Source of the DNA: an uncultured Mucilaginibacter sp.
Lineage (GTDB): Bacteria; Bacteroidota; Bacteroidia; Sphingobacteriales; Sphingobacteriaceae
Assembly (NCBI RefSeq): GCF_946481715.1
Contig: NZ_CAMLOV010000093.1
Span: 1 to 20,732, forward strand
Reading direction: 5' to 3'
DNA length: 20,732 bases
Part shown: positions 8,714 through 16,414 of the stretch, one piece after another
Position numbering within the stretch: position 1 is the first letter of the stretch
Layout: every line of letters begins with the position of its first letter
Notes under the pieces: model-generated
What the model was told of the DNA's origin: nothing
Seen by the model: only the letters and a program-made list of their open reading frames with translations
The model's database searches: none
Made by a program: the position numbers and the translations under genes

Positions 8714-11700
8714 TTAATATTTAATTATCAGATAACCGCTTTTGCGGTTTACCGTTTCGCCTGCTTTGTATTCTATCGAATAAAAGTAAGTACCCGCAGG
8801 TAGCTGGCTGCCGCCGCTTGTGCTGCCATCAAAGGCTTTGCCATAATTGTCGTACCCTTTTGCTTCGTAAATTAAGTCGCCATTGCGGTTCATTACCCTT
8901 ACGGTGTTCTGCGGGAAGGCCTCGATGCCCTGTATGGTAAACCTGTCGTTTATACCATCACCGTTTGGTGATATCCCTTGATGCACCACCAGTTCCAGCG
9001 GTAAGACATCAAAGTTTAGTTCCGGTTTCTGTACTATGGTTGTGGTGTTGTTGCTGTTAGCGGGCATTGCGGCTATAACCGATGGCACCTGTTTGCTTAC
9101 CGCAATTGCATAAATTTTCTTTGTAATACCGTCTTCTGCCGTTACCTCTATGGTTACGTGCGTTGGCGTTACACCTGCATTCAGCAAAATAGGTGACGAC
9201 GGAATGGTATTGGGAGTTATTACACCATTTATTTTAATAGTTGCAGCTGTATCATATGCCGAAGCTGCCACCGTAACCTTGGTTGTAGCTGCTGTAACAA
9301 CTGCGTTGCGATTGTAATCGGCAGTGCCCGTAGTGGTAGTAATATGTGCACCTGGTTGAAAAATTATTCTATAAAGTACGGCAGTTTTGCGCGGCGGGCG
9401 ATTTATTGTAATGGCATAAACTTTTTTGGTAACGCCATCGGCAGCTGTAACCTCTATGTTTACAGTTGTAGTTAATAAGTTCACGGGGATCGGCTGGCTG
9501 GCTATACCGCTGGCTACTACAAGTCCGTTAACCCGGATGGTTGCACCTGCGTATGCTGCGGTTGAAGTAAATGTAACAGCCGTTGTTGTTGATGGTACGG
9601 TTATAGCACGGTTATAATTTGCCGGGCCACTGACCGTGGTGAATGTTGCGGAAGGGCTGCTTACTATTTTAGTAAGTAGGGCGACAGAAGACCCGTCACG
9701 GGTGACCGTAACCGTATAAGTTTTGGTAATAGCGCCGGCAGTTACTACTACAGGTATGGAGTTGGCACCAATAGCCAAGGCTACAGTGGCTGCCGAGCCA
9801 CTGGCGACAGCCACGCCATTAACCGTTATATTTGCTGCTGCGCTGCTTGCGGTTGGGGTAAATTTTATATTGCTTGTTACACCGCTAACAGCAATTGCAT
9901 AACTTAAAACATCTTTATTAAAAACGGGGCTTAACGTACCTGTGCCGGGTACAAGTTTTGCTAAATCGGCACTAGGAGATAAAGGCAAACTAAAGCTAAG
10001 CACGCCCGACGGCGAGGCTGTTTCGGTACCCGCGGCAGATTTTGTTACCGTAACCGTGGCACCGTTATAAGCAACTGCATATTTCTTACCGGGATCTAAC
10101 CCGCACAGCGTGTGGGTGCCGGTTAATGGGCCTGTATAGGCGTAAGATGCCGCCGAAACCGGTACCGGGTATTTGGCAATGCTATTATTGAATAAAACCA
10201 CTTCGGTATTGCCGTTTAGGGTTATCAAACTGCCCTCCATATTGTTTTGGCTGGTAGCAATGGCCGTGGTTATCATTTCTGAAGCGGTTTTGGCCCCGGG
10301 CTGCATTACGGTTACGATATCCTGCTTAAGCGGGTTGTTGGGTACGCTTACTTCTGCCCGCCAGGTATTGGTGTTGAATGCGTAATTAACGGCGCTCCCG
10401 TAAACATTATCGGGGTTGTTACTTTCATTTACAGCCGCAACATTTACCACGGCTGGGATAACGGTATGAACAAATAACTTTGAATTATCTATGGTAGCGG
10501 TAACGTTATTACCGTTCACCACCGGCTGATTTAAAAAATGCCAGCGCAACTGTTTTTTGTATTGCCCGGCAGCGTTGGTGCTGTTTTTTGCCTGGAATTT
10601 ATCGTAAGTGACAAATACGTTTGAGTTACGCAAGTACAAGAACGAGCGGTAAAAATACCTGACAGAACGCTTACTGGTGTCGGGATTATAATAGCTTATA
10701 TAGTACGCGCTGGTGAGGTCAGACCGGAAGTACGAGAACTTATCGTTTTGCTCCTGGTGTGTTGGCTCATCATATCCAAATGAAGTTTGCCCGCCCACGG
10801 TATGTGACGGATCCGGGTATGGCGGGTCGTAATCTGTACCATCGTTTATGAATAATGTATTGCTTTGGCTGCTCCAGTAAGAGTAATTTGTAGAACCACT
10901 GATTCCGTTACCGCCGCTTGCAGGCACCTCATTGGCTCCTACCAATAGCAAATCATCGCCATCGTGGCTGTCTCCGCGTACAATTTTGAAGTGCCCGGCA
11001 TTATTGTGGTTATGCTGATCATATGCGGCTACGCCCATTTCTAAAGCTGCCCAGGTTGCCCCGGTTGTCCAGTCAGAGCGCATGTAAAATTTATTAAGAC
11101 CGGTGTTAACTGGCACAACACTATAAGTATTAATGGTTGGGATAGGGTAATAAGGCTTGTAATTATAAGCCGCAGATGCACGCGTTTTGCTGTACAGCAT
11201 TTTTTCCCAGGTAGTTTCGGGGTAGCCAACGCTGTAAATCAACAAGTTTACCGGCTTAAGTGCCGTTTTATAAAAGTATTCGATGTTTGGCCCCTGCGGT
11301 GTGCCCTCTAATATAGCAGATAAACGCAGTGGCAAACCATAGGACGATACACAACCCAAAAAAGAGCCGTTATCATTAGCGTTATCATATTGAAAATTAC
11401 TGGGGGTATATGCATGTACCAAGGCCTCCGCCGTTTTGGTCATGAATGTTTTAAAGCTGGCGTCTGTTTGCATCAGGTCTTCCCCGGTACAGCTTTTTAC
11501 CAAGTAATAGTAATCTATCAAGAAACTGGTTGAGGCACCTCCATAGCTCCAGCCCTGTACCGGTATCCCATCTTGCTGCGGGGCTGCCAAGATAGTTTTG
11601 GGGCCGAGATAAGATTTTGTAGCGCCCGAAGGTAAGCCGCCTTTAACAGATTGGGTAAAATAATTGAGTGCAGTCTCTGCTGATGTTGTGGTATTCGGGT

Positions 11701-12520
11701 TTAAGCTGCCGGGGTTGCCTATAGCGCGCTGGCGGGCAAAATCTATCATCTTTTGCGACATCGGGTCATCGCTACCAATGGCATAACCCATGTAGCCGGC
11801 ACATATCAGGTGACCAATAAAGTAGTTACCTGTCGGATCATCCTGTAGCTGGTTCAAAACATAAGGTTTGGCACTCATAAAGGTGAACCAATCTTTCATT
11901 ATATGCAGCAGGGCAGTTTTACGGGTTGCGCCCAATTCGTCGTAGCACCAATCGTATATAACGGCTATAGTTTTACCAACGTGGCGTGTAGCATACGAGC
12001 TGTTGTATTGAAATATATTGGGTTGGTAATTGGTATTCGGCGGGTAGTCGGCATAGCCTTTTATGATCGCATCTGCCAGTGCAAGCATTTTGTTGGAATA
12101 AGCCGTAGCATTGGCGCCTGCATTATTGGTTTTAGTAAGCTGATGGGCCATACCCAAAATAAGGGTTGCTTCTTCCCAGTTGCTCCCGCAATAGGAGTAA
12201 AACACGTCGCCGGTATTGTAATAAGCGGAGCTACCTGCGTTAGCCGGGTTCCACGGTATAACAGTATGGGGTAAATATTTATTTGCAGTAGCCAAAAGGT
12301 TTGTCCAGTCGGCGCTATTGCTGTTCTTCTTAGCAAACAGGGCCGCTTTTGTGGGCGCATCTAAAAATATGCGGGGGCGGCTAAACACCACCGGTTGCTG
12401 CGCAAAGACCGTTTGCGCTAATATTAAGTTTATGAAACATATAAAGGCAAATTTGCAGCAGAACATGTTTAACAAGATGAGAAGTAATTCTTCGAGTTTG
12501 CGACGCAAGTACTTTATCAT
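8714..12520 (-). CDS. Secreted heparinase II/III-like protein with three cadherin-like domains and a T9SS type B (CHU_C) sorting domain
   Basis: A 1268-residue exported protein. The hydrophobic stretch FAFICFINLILAQTVFAQQ ends a signal peptide near residue 40. An ATG at 12466 (Met19) would give a more usual ~22-residue signal and may be the true start. Residues ~45-760 resemble heparinase II/III-type polysaccharide lyases: an (alpha/alpha) toroid-like part with PRIFLDAPTKAALF and KTIAVIYDWCYDEL, then a beta-sandwich part with FYMRSDWTTGATWAALEMG and DQHNHNNAGHFKIVRGD (near 498-515), whose His residues fall where this family has its active-site/metal block. Three cadherin-like beta-sandwich units follow (~850-940, ~945-1040, ~1043-1145). 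The last ~100 residues are the gliding-motility-associated domain: ISPNGDGINDRFTIQGIE, VRVMNRNGDLIYEAKGYDN, LPAGTYFYSIEY. It is probably exported by type IX secretion. The substrate is unknown. It is encoded directly before a dead PorP/SprF gene. Confidence 0.88.
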   Translation of the reverse strand: MIKYLRRKLEELLLILLNMFCCKFAFICFINLILAQTVFAQQPVVFSRPRIFLDAPTKAALFAKKNSNSADWTNLLATANKYLPHTVIPWNPANAGSSAYYNTGDVFYSYCGSNWEEATLILGMAHQLTKTNNAGANATAYSNKMLALADAIIKGYADYPPNTNYQPNIFQYNSSYATRHVGKTIAVIYDWCYDELGATRKTALLHIMKDWFTFMSAKPYVLNQLQDDPTGNYFIGHLICAGYMGYAIGSDDPMSQKMIDFARQRAIGNPGSLNPNTTTSAETALNYFTQSVKGGLPSGATKSYLGPKTILAAPQQDGIPVQGWSYGGASTSFLIDYYYLVKSCTGEDLMQTDASFKTFMTKTAEALVHAYTPSNFQYDNANDNGSFLGCVSSYGLPLRLSAILEGTPQGPNIEYFYKTALKPVNLLIYSVGYPETTWEKMLYSKTRASAAYNYKPYYPIPTINTYSVVPVNTGLNKFYMRSDWTTGATWAALEMGVAAYDQHNHNNAGHFKIVRGDSHDGDDLLLVGANEVPASGGNGISGSTNYSYWSSQSNTLFINDGTDYDPPYPDPSHTVGGQTSFGYDEPTHQEQNDKFSYFRSDLTSAYYISYYNPDTSKRSVRYFYRSFLYLRNSNVFVTYDKFQAKNSTNAAGQYKKQLRWHFLNQPVVNGNNVTATIDNSKLFVHTVIPAVVNVAAVNESNNPDNVYGSAVNYAFNTNTWRAEVSVPNNPLKQDIVTVMQPGAKTASEMITTAIATSQNNMEGSLITLNGNTEVVLFNNSIAKYPVPVSAASYAYTGPLTGTHTLCGLDPGKKYAVAYNGATVTVTKSAAGTETASPSGVLSFSLPLSPSADLAKLVPGTGTLSPVFNKDVLSYAIAVSGVTSNIKFTPTASSAAANITVNGVAVASGSAATVALAIGANSIPVVVTAGAITKTYTVTVTRDGSSVALLTKIVSSPSATFTTVSGPANYNRAITVPSTTTAVTFTSTAAYAGATIRVNGLVVASGIASQPIPVNLLTTTVNIEVTAADGVTKKVYAITINRPPRKTAVLYRIIFQPGAHITTTTGTADYNRNAVVTAATTKVTVAASAYDTAATIKINGVITPNTIPSSPILLNAGVTPTHVTIEVTAEDGITKKIYAIAVSKQVPSVIAAMPANSNNTTTIVQKPELNFDVLPLELVVHQGISPNGDGINDRFTIQGIEAFPQNTVRVMNRNGDLIYEAKGYDNYGKAFDGSTSGGSQLPAGTYFYSIEYKAGETVNRKSGYLIIKY
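9093..9687 (-). repeat. Tandem duplicated cadherin-like domain-coding repeats (two closest copies)
   Basis: Within the lyase-like gene, two ~95-codon units at about 9400-9687 and 9093-9387 are clearly paralogous. Each has TTVSGPANYNRAI or TTTGTADYNRNAV, then GATIRVNGLVVASGI or AATIKINGVITPNTI, then VNIEVTAADGVTKKVYAI or VTIEVTAEDGITKKIYAI. A third, more divergent unit precedes them at about 9700-9980 (YAIAVSGVTSNIKFTPTASS). They fit the cadherin-like beta-sandwich family and probably act as spacers between the catalytic and sorting domains. Confidence 0.7.
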
Positions 12521-12614
12521 AGGTGTGATTTTAAGGTGTTAAGTAGTGTGTTAGTCTCGCCTTAAACCAATTGCTTCCTATTTTAAAACCAAATGATTAC
12601 GGCTATATTTTTCA

Positions 12615-12622
12615 CAAAGATA
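12615..12622 (-). promoter_or_regulatory. Candidate Bacteroidetes -7 promoter element for the CHU_C lyase-like gene
   Basis: Read on the minus strand the site is TATCTTTG, an exact fit to the Bacteroidetes sigma -7 consensus TAnnTTTG. It would start transcription about 85-90 bases before the ATG at 12520. No clear TTTG -33 box is present at the usual spacing. The palindrome at 12650-12719 begins just upstream, where an operator could act. Confidence 0.4.
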
Positions 12623-12649
12623 CCCGTACCCGAGCTGGTGAAAAATCGT

Positions 12650-12719
12650 CTTTTAGGGTGATATGGTAATGGAGACGGTCGCTTCCTGTGAATTTGAGCC
12701 GGCCTTATCACCCTAAAAG
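12650..12719. repeat. Perfect 14-bp inverted repeat with 42-bp spacer in divergent promoter region
   Basis: The left arm CTTTTAGGGTGATA (12650-12663) is the exact reverse complement of the right arm TATCACCCTAAAAG (12706-12719). A 42-base spacer separates them. A partial extra copy of the core, AGGTGATAT, follows at 12718-12726. No run of T follows either arm, so it is not a terminator. It could be a paired operator site between the lyase-like gene and the kinase gene, or the ends of a small decayed element. Confidence 0.75.
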
Positions 12720-12879
12720 GTGATATTTTAATAATCAACTTTTTACGTGCTTTGTTGCAGACGATATGACGTGAGCGGGTTGCCGGTTGTTTAAACCACG
12801 ATAGTAGGTTTCTGCGGGCTAAGACATTATATTTTATTACTTTAGGTGAAAGTATTTGCTTTTATAAAACCTACACCGA

Positions 12880-14970
12880 ATGCAACGTTTTTACGCCTTA
12901 ATTTTACTGCTGTTTATTGTAACGCTTAGGCTGCAAGCGCAAAACCCGGCCATTGATAGCCTAAAGAAAATCATTGCATTGCACAAGAGCGACGAGACCG
13001 AATGCATCACGATGAACCGCCTGGCCTCACAACTTACCCGGTACGATATGAACCTTGCGAAGTATCACCTCTCCAATGCAATAAGGCTGGGCACCAAAGT
13101 AAACAGTCCGCGTAGCCTTAGTGCATCATATGCGCAGCTGGTTACTATTTATTACGGCACAGGCTTAATAGATAGCGCAGAATATTTTTTAAGTAAGGCA
13201 AAGGAAATAGCAGATAATGCCAATTCGGGCTCTAAAAATGATACCAGGGCAAAAATGAATTATTACAGTTCGGCAGGCTTGCTTTACAAAATGGAGGGCA
13301 ATTATATCAAGGCACAGCCGAATTTTTTAACCGCGCTTGAATTGAGTAAAAAATTGGGGCAAGAACCTTCGGATCTTGAAGGCATCGCCGGCCAATCGCT
13401 TAATGTTGGCAATACCTATGTAAACCTTGCCGACTATAAAAAAGCACTAGCCTACCACTTGAAGGCCTTAAAACTTTTTTCACAGCTCAATAGCCAAAAG
13501 GGTATATCGTTCACTTACCAGGCCCTGGCCGAAGATTTTACCAAGCTGCAACTGTATGCCCAGGCACTCCCCTATGCCTTAAAAGCGCAAGCACTTAAAA
13601 AAGCAATAAACGATAAACGCGGGGCATCGTCGGCAAGTATCGGGCTGGCCATTATATACCGGGGACTGAAAAGATATGACGATGCCCTTGTACAGTTTAA
13701 CATGGCGCTACAGGTACTGAAAGACATGAATTTGACTGCCGAGCAGGTAACCACCCTAACAGAAATTGGCAACACCTACGGCGAAATGAACAGGCCACAG
13801 GATGCCATTGCCTGGCTTACCAAAGCACAGGCTTTGGCCGCAAAAATGGGCGATACAACTGCCGCCACCATTATCGACACGAAAATAAACTACTTGCAGG
13901 CCGGCACAAAGGCAAAAAAGCAATCGGAAGAGAAGCTGCTTACCGCTGTGAATACATCGATAAAAAGAGGGGATAAACAACAGGAGGTTGACAATTATAA
14001 ATACCTGGTCAAATTTTATGCTGATGAAAAGGATTTTGAAAAGGCATTGCTTTACAACGAAAAATACCACGCAGCCATCAACAGCATACAAAACAACGAT
14101 TTGACGCTACAGATAAAAAAGCTGGAGGAGGACTTTAACGTAGAGCGCAAAGAACAGGAGATTGCCCTGCTGAAAAAAGACCAGAAAATAAACAAAACCA
14201 ACCTGGAGAAGCAAACCACCCTGCGCTACGCCTCCATCGTGGTGGGCAGCCTGCTGCTGTTGGTTATTGGCATTGCGGCTTACCGCAATGGTACCATCCA
14301 AAAGGCGAGGGGCATCATAGAAATGGACGAAATGCGCGTAGCCATTGCACGCGACCTGCACGATGATATCGGTTCCCGGCTTACCAATATACAATTCCTT
14401 ACAGAGCTTTTCCGCCAGCCCATTACCGGCCCTAAGAGCGAGAAGGATTTCATCATCGATATACGCGAAGAGCTGCTGGCCTCTACCGAGGCGCTTGACG
14501 AAATCGTATGGAATATGAAAACCAAACCGGATGAACACAGTACCTTAACCGTACGGATGATGCGCTACGCCGGGGAGATATTTGACGACCATGATATAGA
14601 ATACCGCCTGGATATGGATGATAGCTTTGCTGATAATCAACTATCGCATGGGCAGCAACGCGACGTTTTTTTAATATATAAAGAAATCCTGAACAATACT
14701 CGCAAGCATGCTGCTGCAAAAAATGTTGCCATAGCACTAAAAGCAGACAAAGGGCAACTGAACATCACCATTCAAGATGATGGCAAAGGTTTTGACGCCG
14801 AATCTGTAAAGAGCAAAGGACGTAACGGTTTGCTGAATATAAAAAGCCGAGTGGAAAAATGGGGCGGAAACCTGGCGATATCCTCAGACAAGGGTACTAT
14901 GTTGAGCATTTCCATCCCGATTACAAAGAAAACCAAACCGTGGGGCATTAAACGTCTCCAAAAGGTCTAA
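12880..14970 (+). CDS. TPR-containing sensor histidine kinase (HisKA_3/HATPase_c, NarX-like)
   Basis: A 696-residue membrane sensor kinase. Residues 1-21 are a signal peptide ([20 protein letters not shown]), so the sensor part is periplasmic. Residues ~40-380 are helical TPR-type repeats (for example [51 protein letters not shown]). A coiled coil (~405-445) leads to one membrane span ([17 protein letters not shown], ~450-467). The kinase core has the HisKA_3 H-box with phospho-acceptor His494 in [12 protein letters not shown], the N-box [10 protein letters not shown] (from Glu602), the G1 box DDGKGFD (Asp633) and the G2-like [14 protein letters not shown]. All catalytic boxes look intact. 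The gene is 11 bases upstream of a NarL-type regulator, its evident partner. The stimulus is unknown. TPR sensors of this build are common in Bacteroidota. Confidence 0.93.
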   Translation: MQRFYALILLLFIVTLRLQAQNPAIDSLKKIIALHKSDETECITMNRLASQLTRYDMNLAKYHLSNAIRLGTKVNSPRSLSASYAQLVTIYYGTGLIDSAEYFLSKAKEIADNANSGSKNDTRAKMNYYSSAGLLYKMEGNYIKAQPNFLTALELSKKLGQEPSDLEGIAGQSLNVGNTYVNLADYKKALAYHLKALKLFSQLNSQKGISFTYQALAEDFTKLQLYAQALPYALKAQALKKAINDKRGASSASIGLAIIYRGLKRYDDALVQFNMALQVLKDMNLTAEQVTTLTEIGNTYGEMNRPQDAIAWLTKAQALAAKMGDTTAATIIDTKINYLQAGTKAKKQSEEKLLTAVNTSIKRGDKQQEVDNYKYLVKFYADEKDFEKALLYNEKYHAAINSIQNNDLTLQIKKLEEDFNVERKEQEIALLKKDQKINKTNLEKQTTLRYASIVVGSLLLLVIGIAAYRNGTIQKARGIIEMDEMRVAIARDLHDDIGSRLTNIQFLTELFRQPITGPKSEKDFIIDIREELLASTEALDEIVWNMKTKPDEHSTLTVRMMRYAGEIFDDHDIEYRLDMDDSFADNQLSHGQQRDVFLIYKEILNNTRKHAAAKNVAIALKADKGQLNITIQDDGKGFDAESVKSKGRNGLLNIKSRVEKWGGNLAISSDKGTMLSISIPITKKTKPWGIKRLQKV

Positions 14971-14981
14971 GCAAATATATT

Positions 14982-15626
14982 ATGGAACAGAAGTTAGTGA
15001 TATTTGAAGATAATGAGGCCCTGCGCAACTCGCTGGTATATCTTTTAAACTCACAGAATTATAACGTAGTAGGCGATTATAACAATGTAAATGATGTCTT
15101 AACACAGATAAAACTCACCCAGCCCGACCTGGTGATTATGGACATAGATATGCCCGGCAAAGACGGCATCGCTGCCGTGGGCGAAATAAAAGAGGTACGC
15201 CCCGAAACCATCATTATTATGTACACCCAGTTTGAGGACGACGAACGATTGTTCAAAAGCATTTGTGCCGGGGCAGACGGCTACATCCTCAAAAAAACCT
15301 CGCCCGAGAAGTTTTTCGATGCCATTAAAGATGTGCTGAATGGCGGAGCGCCCATGTCGCCGTTGATCGCTAAAAAGGTGATCAATTCATTTAAAACGCA
15401 AAAGCCTGCAACCAGCAATAGCCCCCAACTTAGGTACGACCTAACCAACCGCGAGGCGGAGATATTGCAACTGCTTACCAAAGGTTACAGTGTAAAACTG
15501 ATAGCGCATGAGATGAGTATCGCGTACGATACCGCCAGATCGCACCTGCGCAACACTTACCGCAAGCTGCATGTAAACTGCGGCAAGGAGGCCATTGCCA
15601 GGCTGCTGGCCGATAAAATCAGCTGA
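14982..15626 (+). CDS. NarL/LuxR-family DNA-binding response regulator
   Basis: A 214-residue two-domain regulator. The receiver domain (residues ~4-120) has the acidic pocket FEDNEALR (Glu9, Asp10), phospho-acceptor Asp54 in LVIMDIDMPGKDG, the switch Thr in MYTQF and the conserved Lys104 in YILKK. A linker leads to a GerE/LuxR helix-turn-helix (~150-210) with LTNREAEILQLLTKGYSVKL, IAHEMSIAYDTARSHLRN and YRKLHVNCGKEAIARLL. It should be phosphorylated by the kinase encoded 11 bases upstream and then bind DNA. A strong hairpin terminator follows the stop, so the pair is a self-contained operon. Its targets are not visible; the palindrome upstream of the kinase is a candidate for autoregulation. 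Confidence 0.95.
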   Translation: MEQKLVIFEDNEALRNSLVYLLNSQNYNVVGDYNNVNDVLTQIKLTQPDLVIMDIDMPGKDGIAAVGEIKEVRPETIIIMYTQFEDDERLFKSICAGADGYILKKTSPEKFFDAIKDVLNGGAPMSPLIAKKVINSFKTQKPATSNSPQLRYDLTNREAEILQLLTKGYSVKLIAHEMSIAYDTARSHLRNTYRKLHVNCGKEAIARLLADKIS

Positions 15627-15682
15627 TTAATATAGAAGAGGGCTCATCGGCAACCCTTAATTTTACGATTATACCCACAAAA

Positions 15683-15725
15683 AAAGCCGCGGTTTTCACA
15701 CTGCGGCTTTCCGTATTTTTTCCAT
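15683..15725 (+). terminator. Rho-independent terminator after the two-component operon
   Basis: The stem AAAGCCGC (15683-15690) pairs with GCGGCTTT (15703-15710), extended inward by a G-T and a G-C pair around the loop TTTTCACA. A T-rich tract (ATTTTTT) follows at 15715-15721. It lies 57 bases after the regulator's stop codon. Confidence 0.85.
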
Positions 15726-15772
15726 TTGTGGGTTGTTCTACAACAGTTTCCTAACAATTCTTTGCTATCGAA

Positions 15773-15797
15773 CTACTTTTCTTTGTAAGAAAAGTAG
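15773..15797. repeat. Perfect 11-bp hairpin, possible dispersed intergenic repeat
   Basis: CTACTTTTCTT (15773-15783) is the exact reverse complement of AAGAAAAGTAG (15787-15797), with a three-base loop TGT. From memory, similar CTACTTTTCTT...AAGAAAAGTA hairpins recur between genes in Sphingobacteriaceae genomes, which would make this a dispersed intergenic repeat. A terminator role is less likely because a better one lies just upstream. Confidence 0.6.
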
Positions 15798-15994
15798 CAT
15801 AAGAAACATAATACTATTAAGATATTTAGAAGATTATAGAGGCTTAGGAAAGTGATTTTTATGGATGCATTAAATTAATAATTCATGATAAGAAAGCATT
15901 ATTCGAAGGTTGTTATAAGCTTAAATTAAAAGACCTAAAAAAAAAGCAAATATGGCGGAAGAACAGGTAATGAATTTTTCATTCAGATATATGC

Positions 15995-16297
15995 TTAACG
16001 AGTTCTTATGCAATCATTCCGCAGTAATAATACCCAACAATATCGAACTTGTATAACAAATGCGATTGATGAATTCAGTAGGAAAGTTAGGCTGGCTGTA
16101 TTGTATATATCGTATTCGTTTAATACATCGGGGAAACGGTCGCCATTCATATCCATCATATCCAATTTTGTTTTATTGGTTGAGGAATGAATGGAATAGG
16201 AACTGTGTGAGACCTGCACGGAGTACCGGTTTTTTTCCCCATGCCCGTATCCATCAGGAAGAAGACGTAAACAATACTTCAGGCAATGCCGATATGG
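15995..16297 (-). pseudogene. Remnant of a large SpvB/FG-GAP-type (RHS-toxin-like) protein
   Basis: The minus strand is open from about 16297 to a stop at 15995-15997. It encodes no start suited to a short gene but contains a recognisable piece: DGYGHGEKNRYSVQVSHSSY, then SSTNKTKLDMMDMNGDRFPD. DMNGDRFPD fits the calcium-binding FG-GAP/VCBS loop (DxNxDxxxD). The Ser-rich run followed by TKLDxMDMNGDR.PD is typical of the middle of large SpvB-like, RHS-associated secreted proteins in Bacteroidota. After ~16090 the sequence loses this character. It is therefore probably a fragment of a once much larger gene. The match is from memory of the family and the piece is short, so confidence is moderate. 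Confidence 0.45.
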
Positions 16298-16414
16298 TTA
16301 AACGACCGCACCAAGCTATTCCACGTTTATCATCAGATACTGGTGCCAGGCACACTTCTGTAGTGCAATGCCAACTATCTGGCGGCGGGGTTCAGGCCGT
16401 CCAATGGTTATTCA

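Larger units (their letters stand above)
12521..12879. promoter_or_regulatory. Divergent intergenic region between T9SS cargo gene and sensor kinase gene
   Basis: These 359 bases separate two divergently transcribed genes, so both promoters should lie here. It holds a perfect 14-bp inverted repeat and a -7-like element for the minus-strand gene, both listed separately. A weak plus-strand -7 candidate, TACTTTAG at 12838-12845, lies 34 bases before the kinase ATG, without a convincing -33 partner. No ORF or RNA gene is seen. Confidence 0.55.
15627..16414. other. 788-bp noncoding stretch between response regulator and helicase operon
   Basis: This holds the two-component operon terminator (15683-15725), a hairpin (15773-15797), about 150 AT-rich bases with nothing recognisable (15800-15950), and on the minus strand a remnant of an SpvB/FG-GAP-like protein (15995-16297). 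From 16298 to 16414 the minus strand has a short open segment ending near 16298, with no homology I can be sure of. No intact gene is supported. Confidence 0.6.

Noticed and set aside
15952..16056. Plus-strand 34-codon frame starting MAEEQVMNFS
   Set aside because: The start looks gene-like, but the frame is very short and runs into the antisense remnant, with no recognisable product. At best it is a truncated start.
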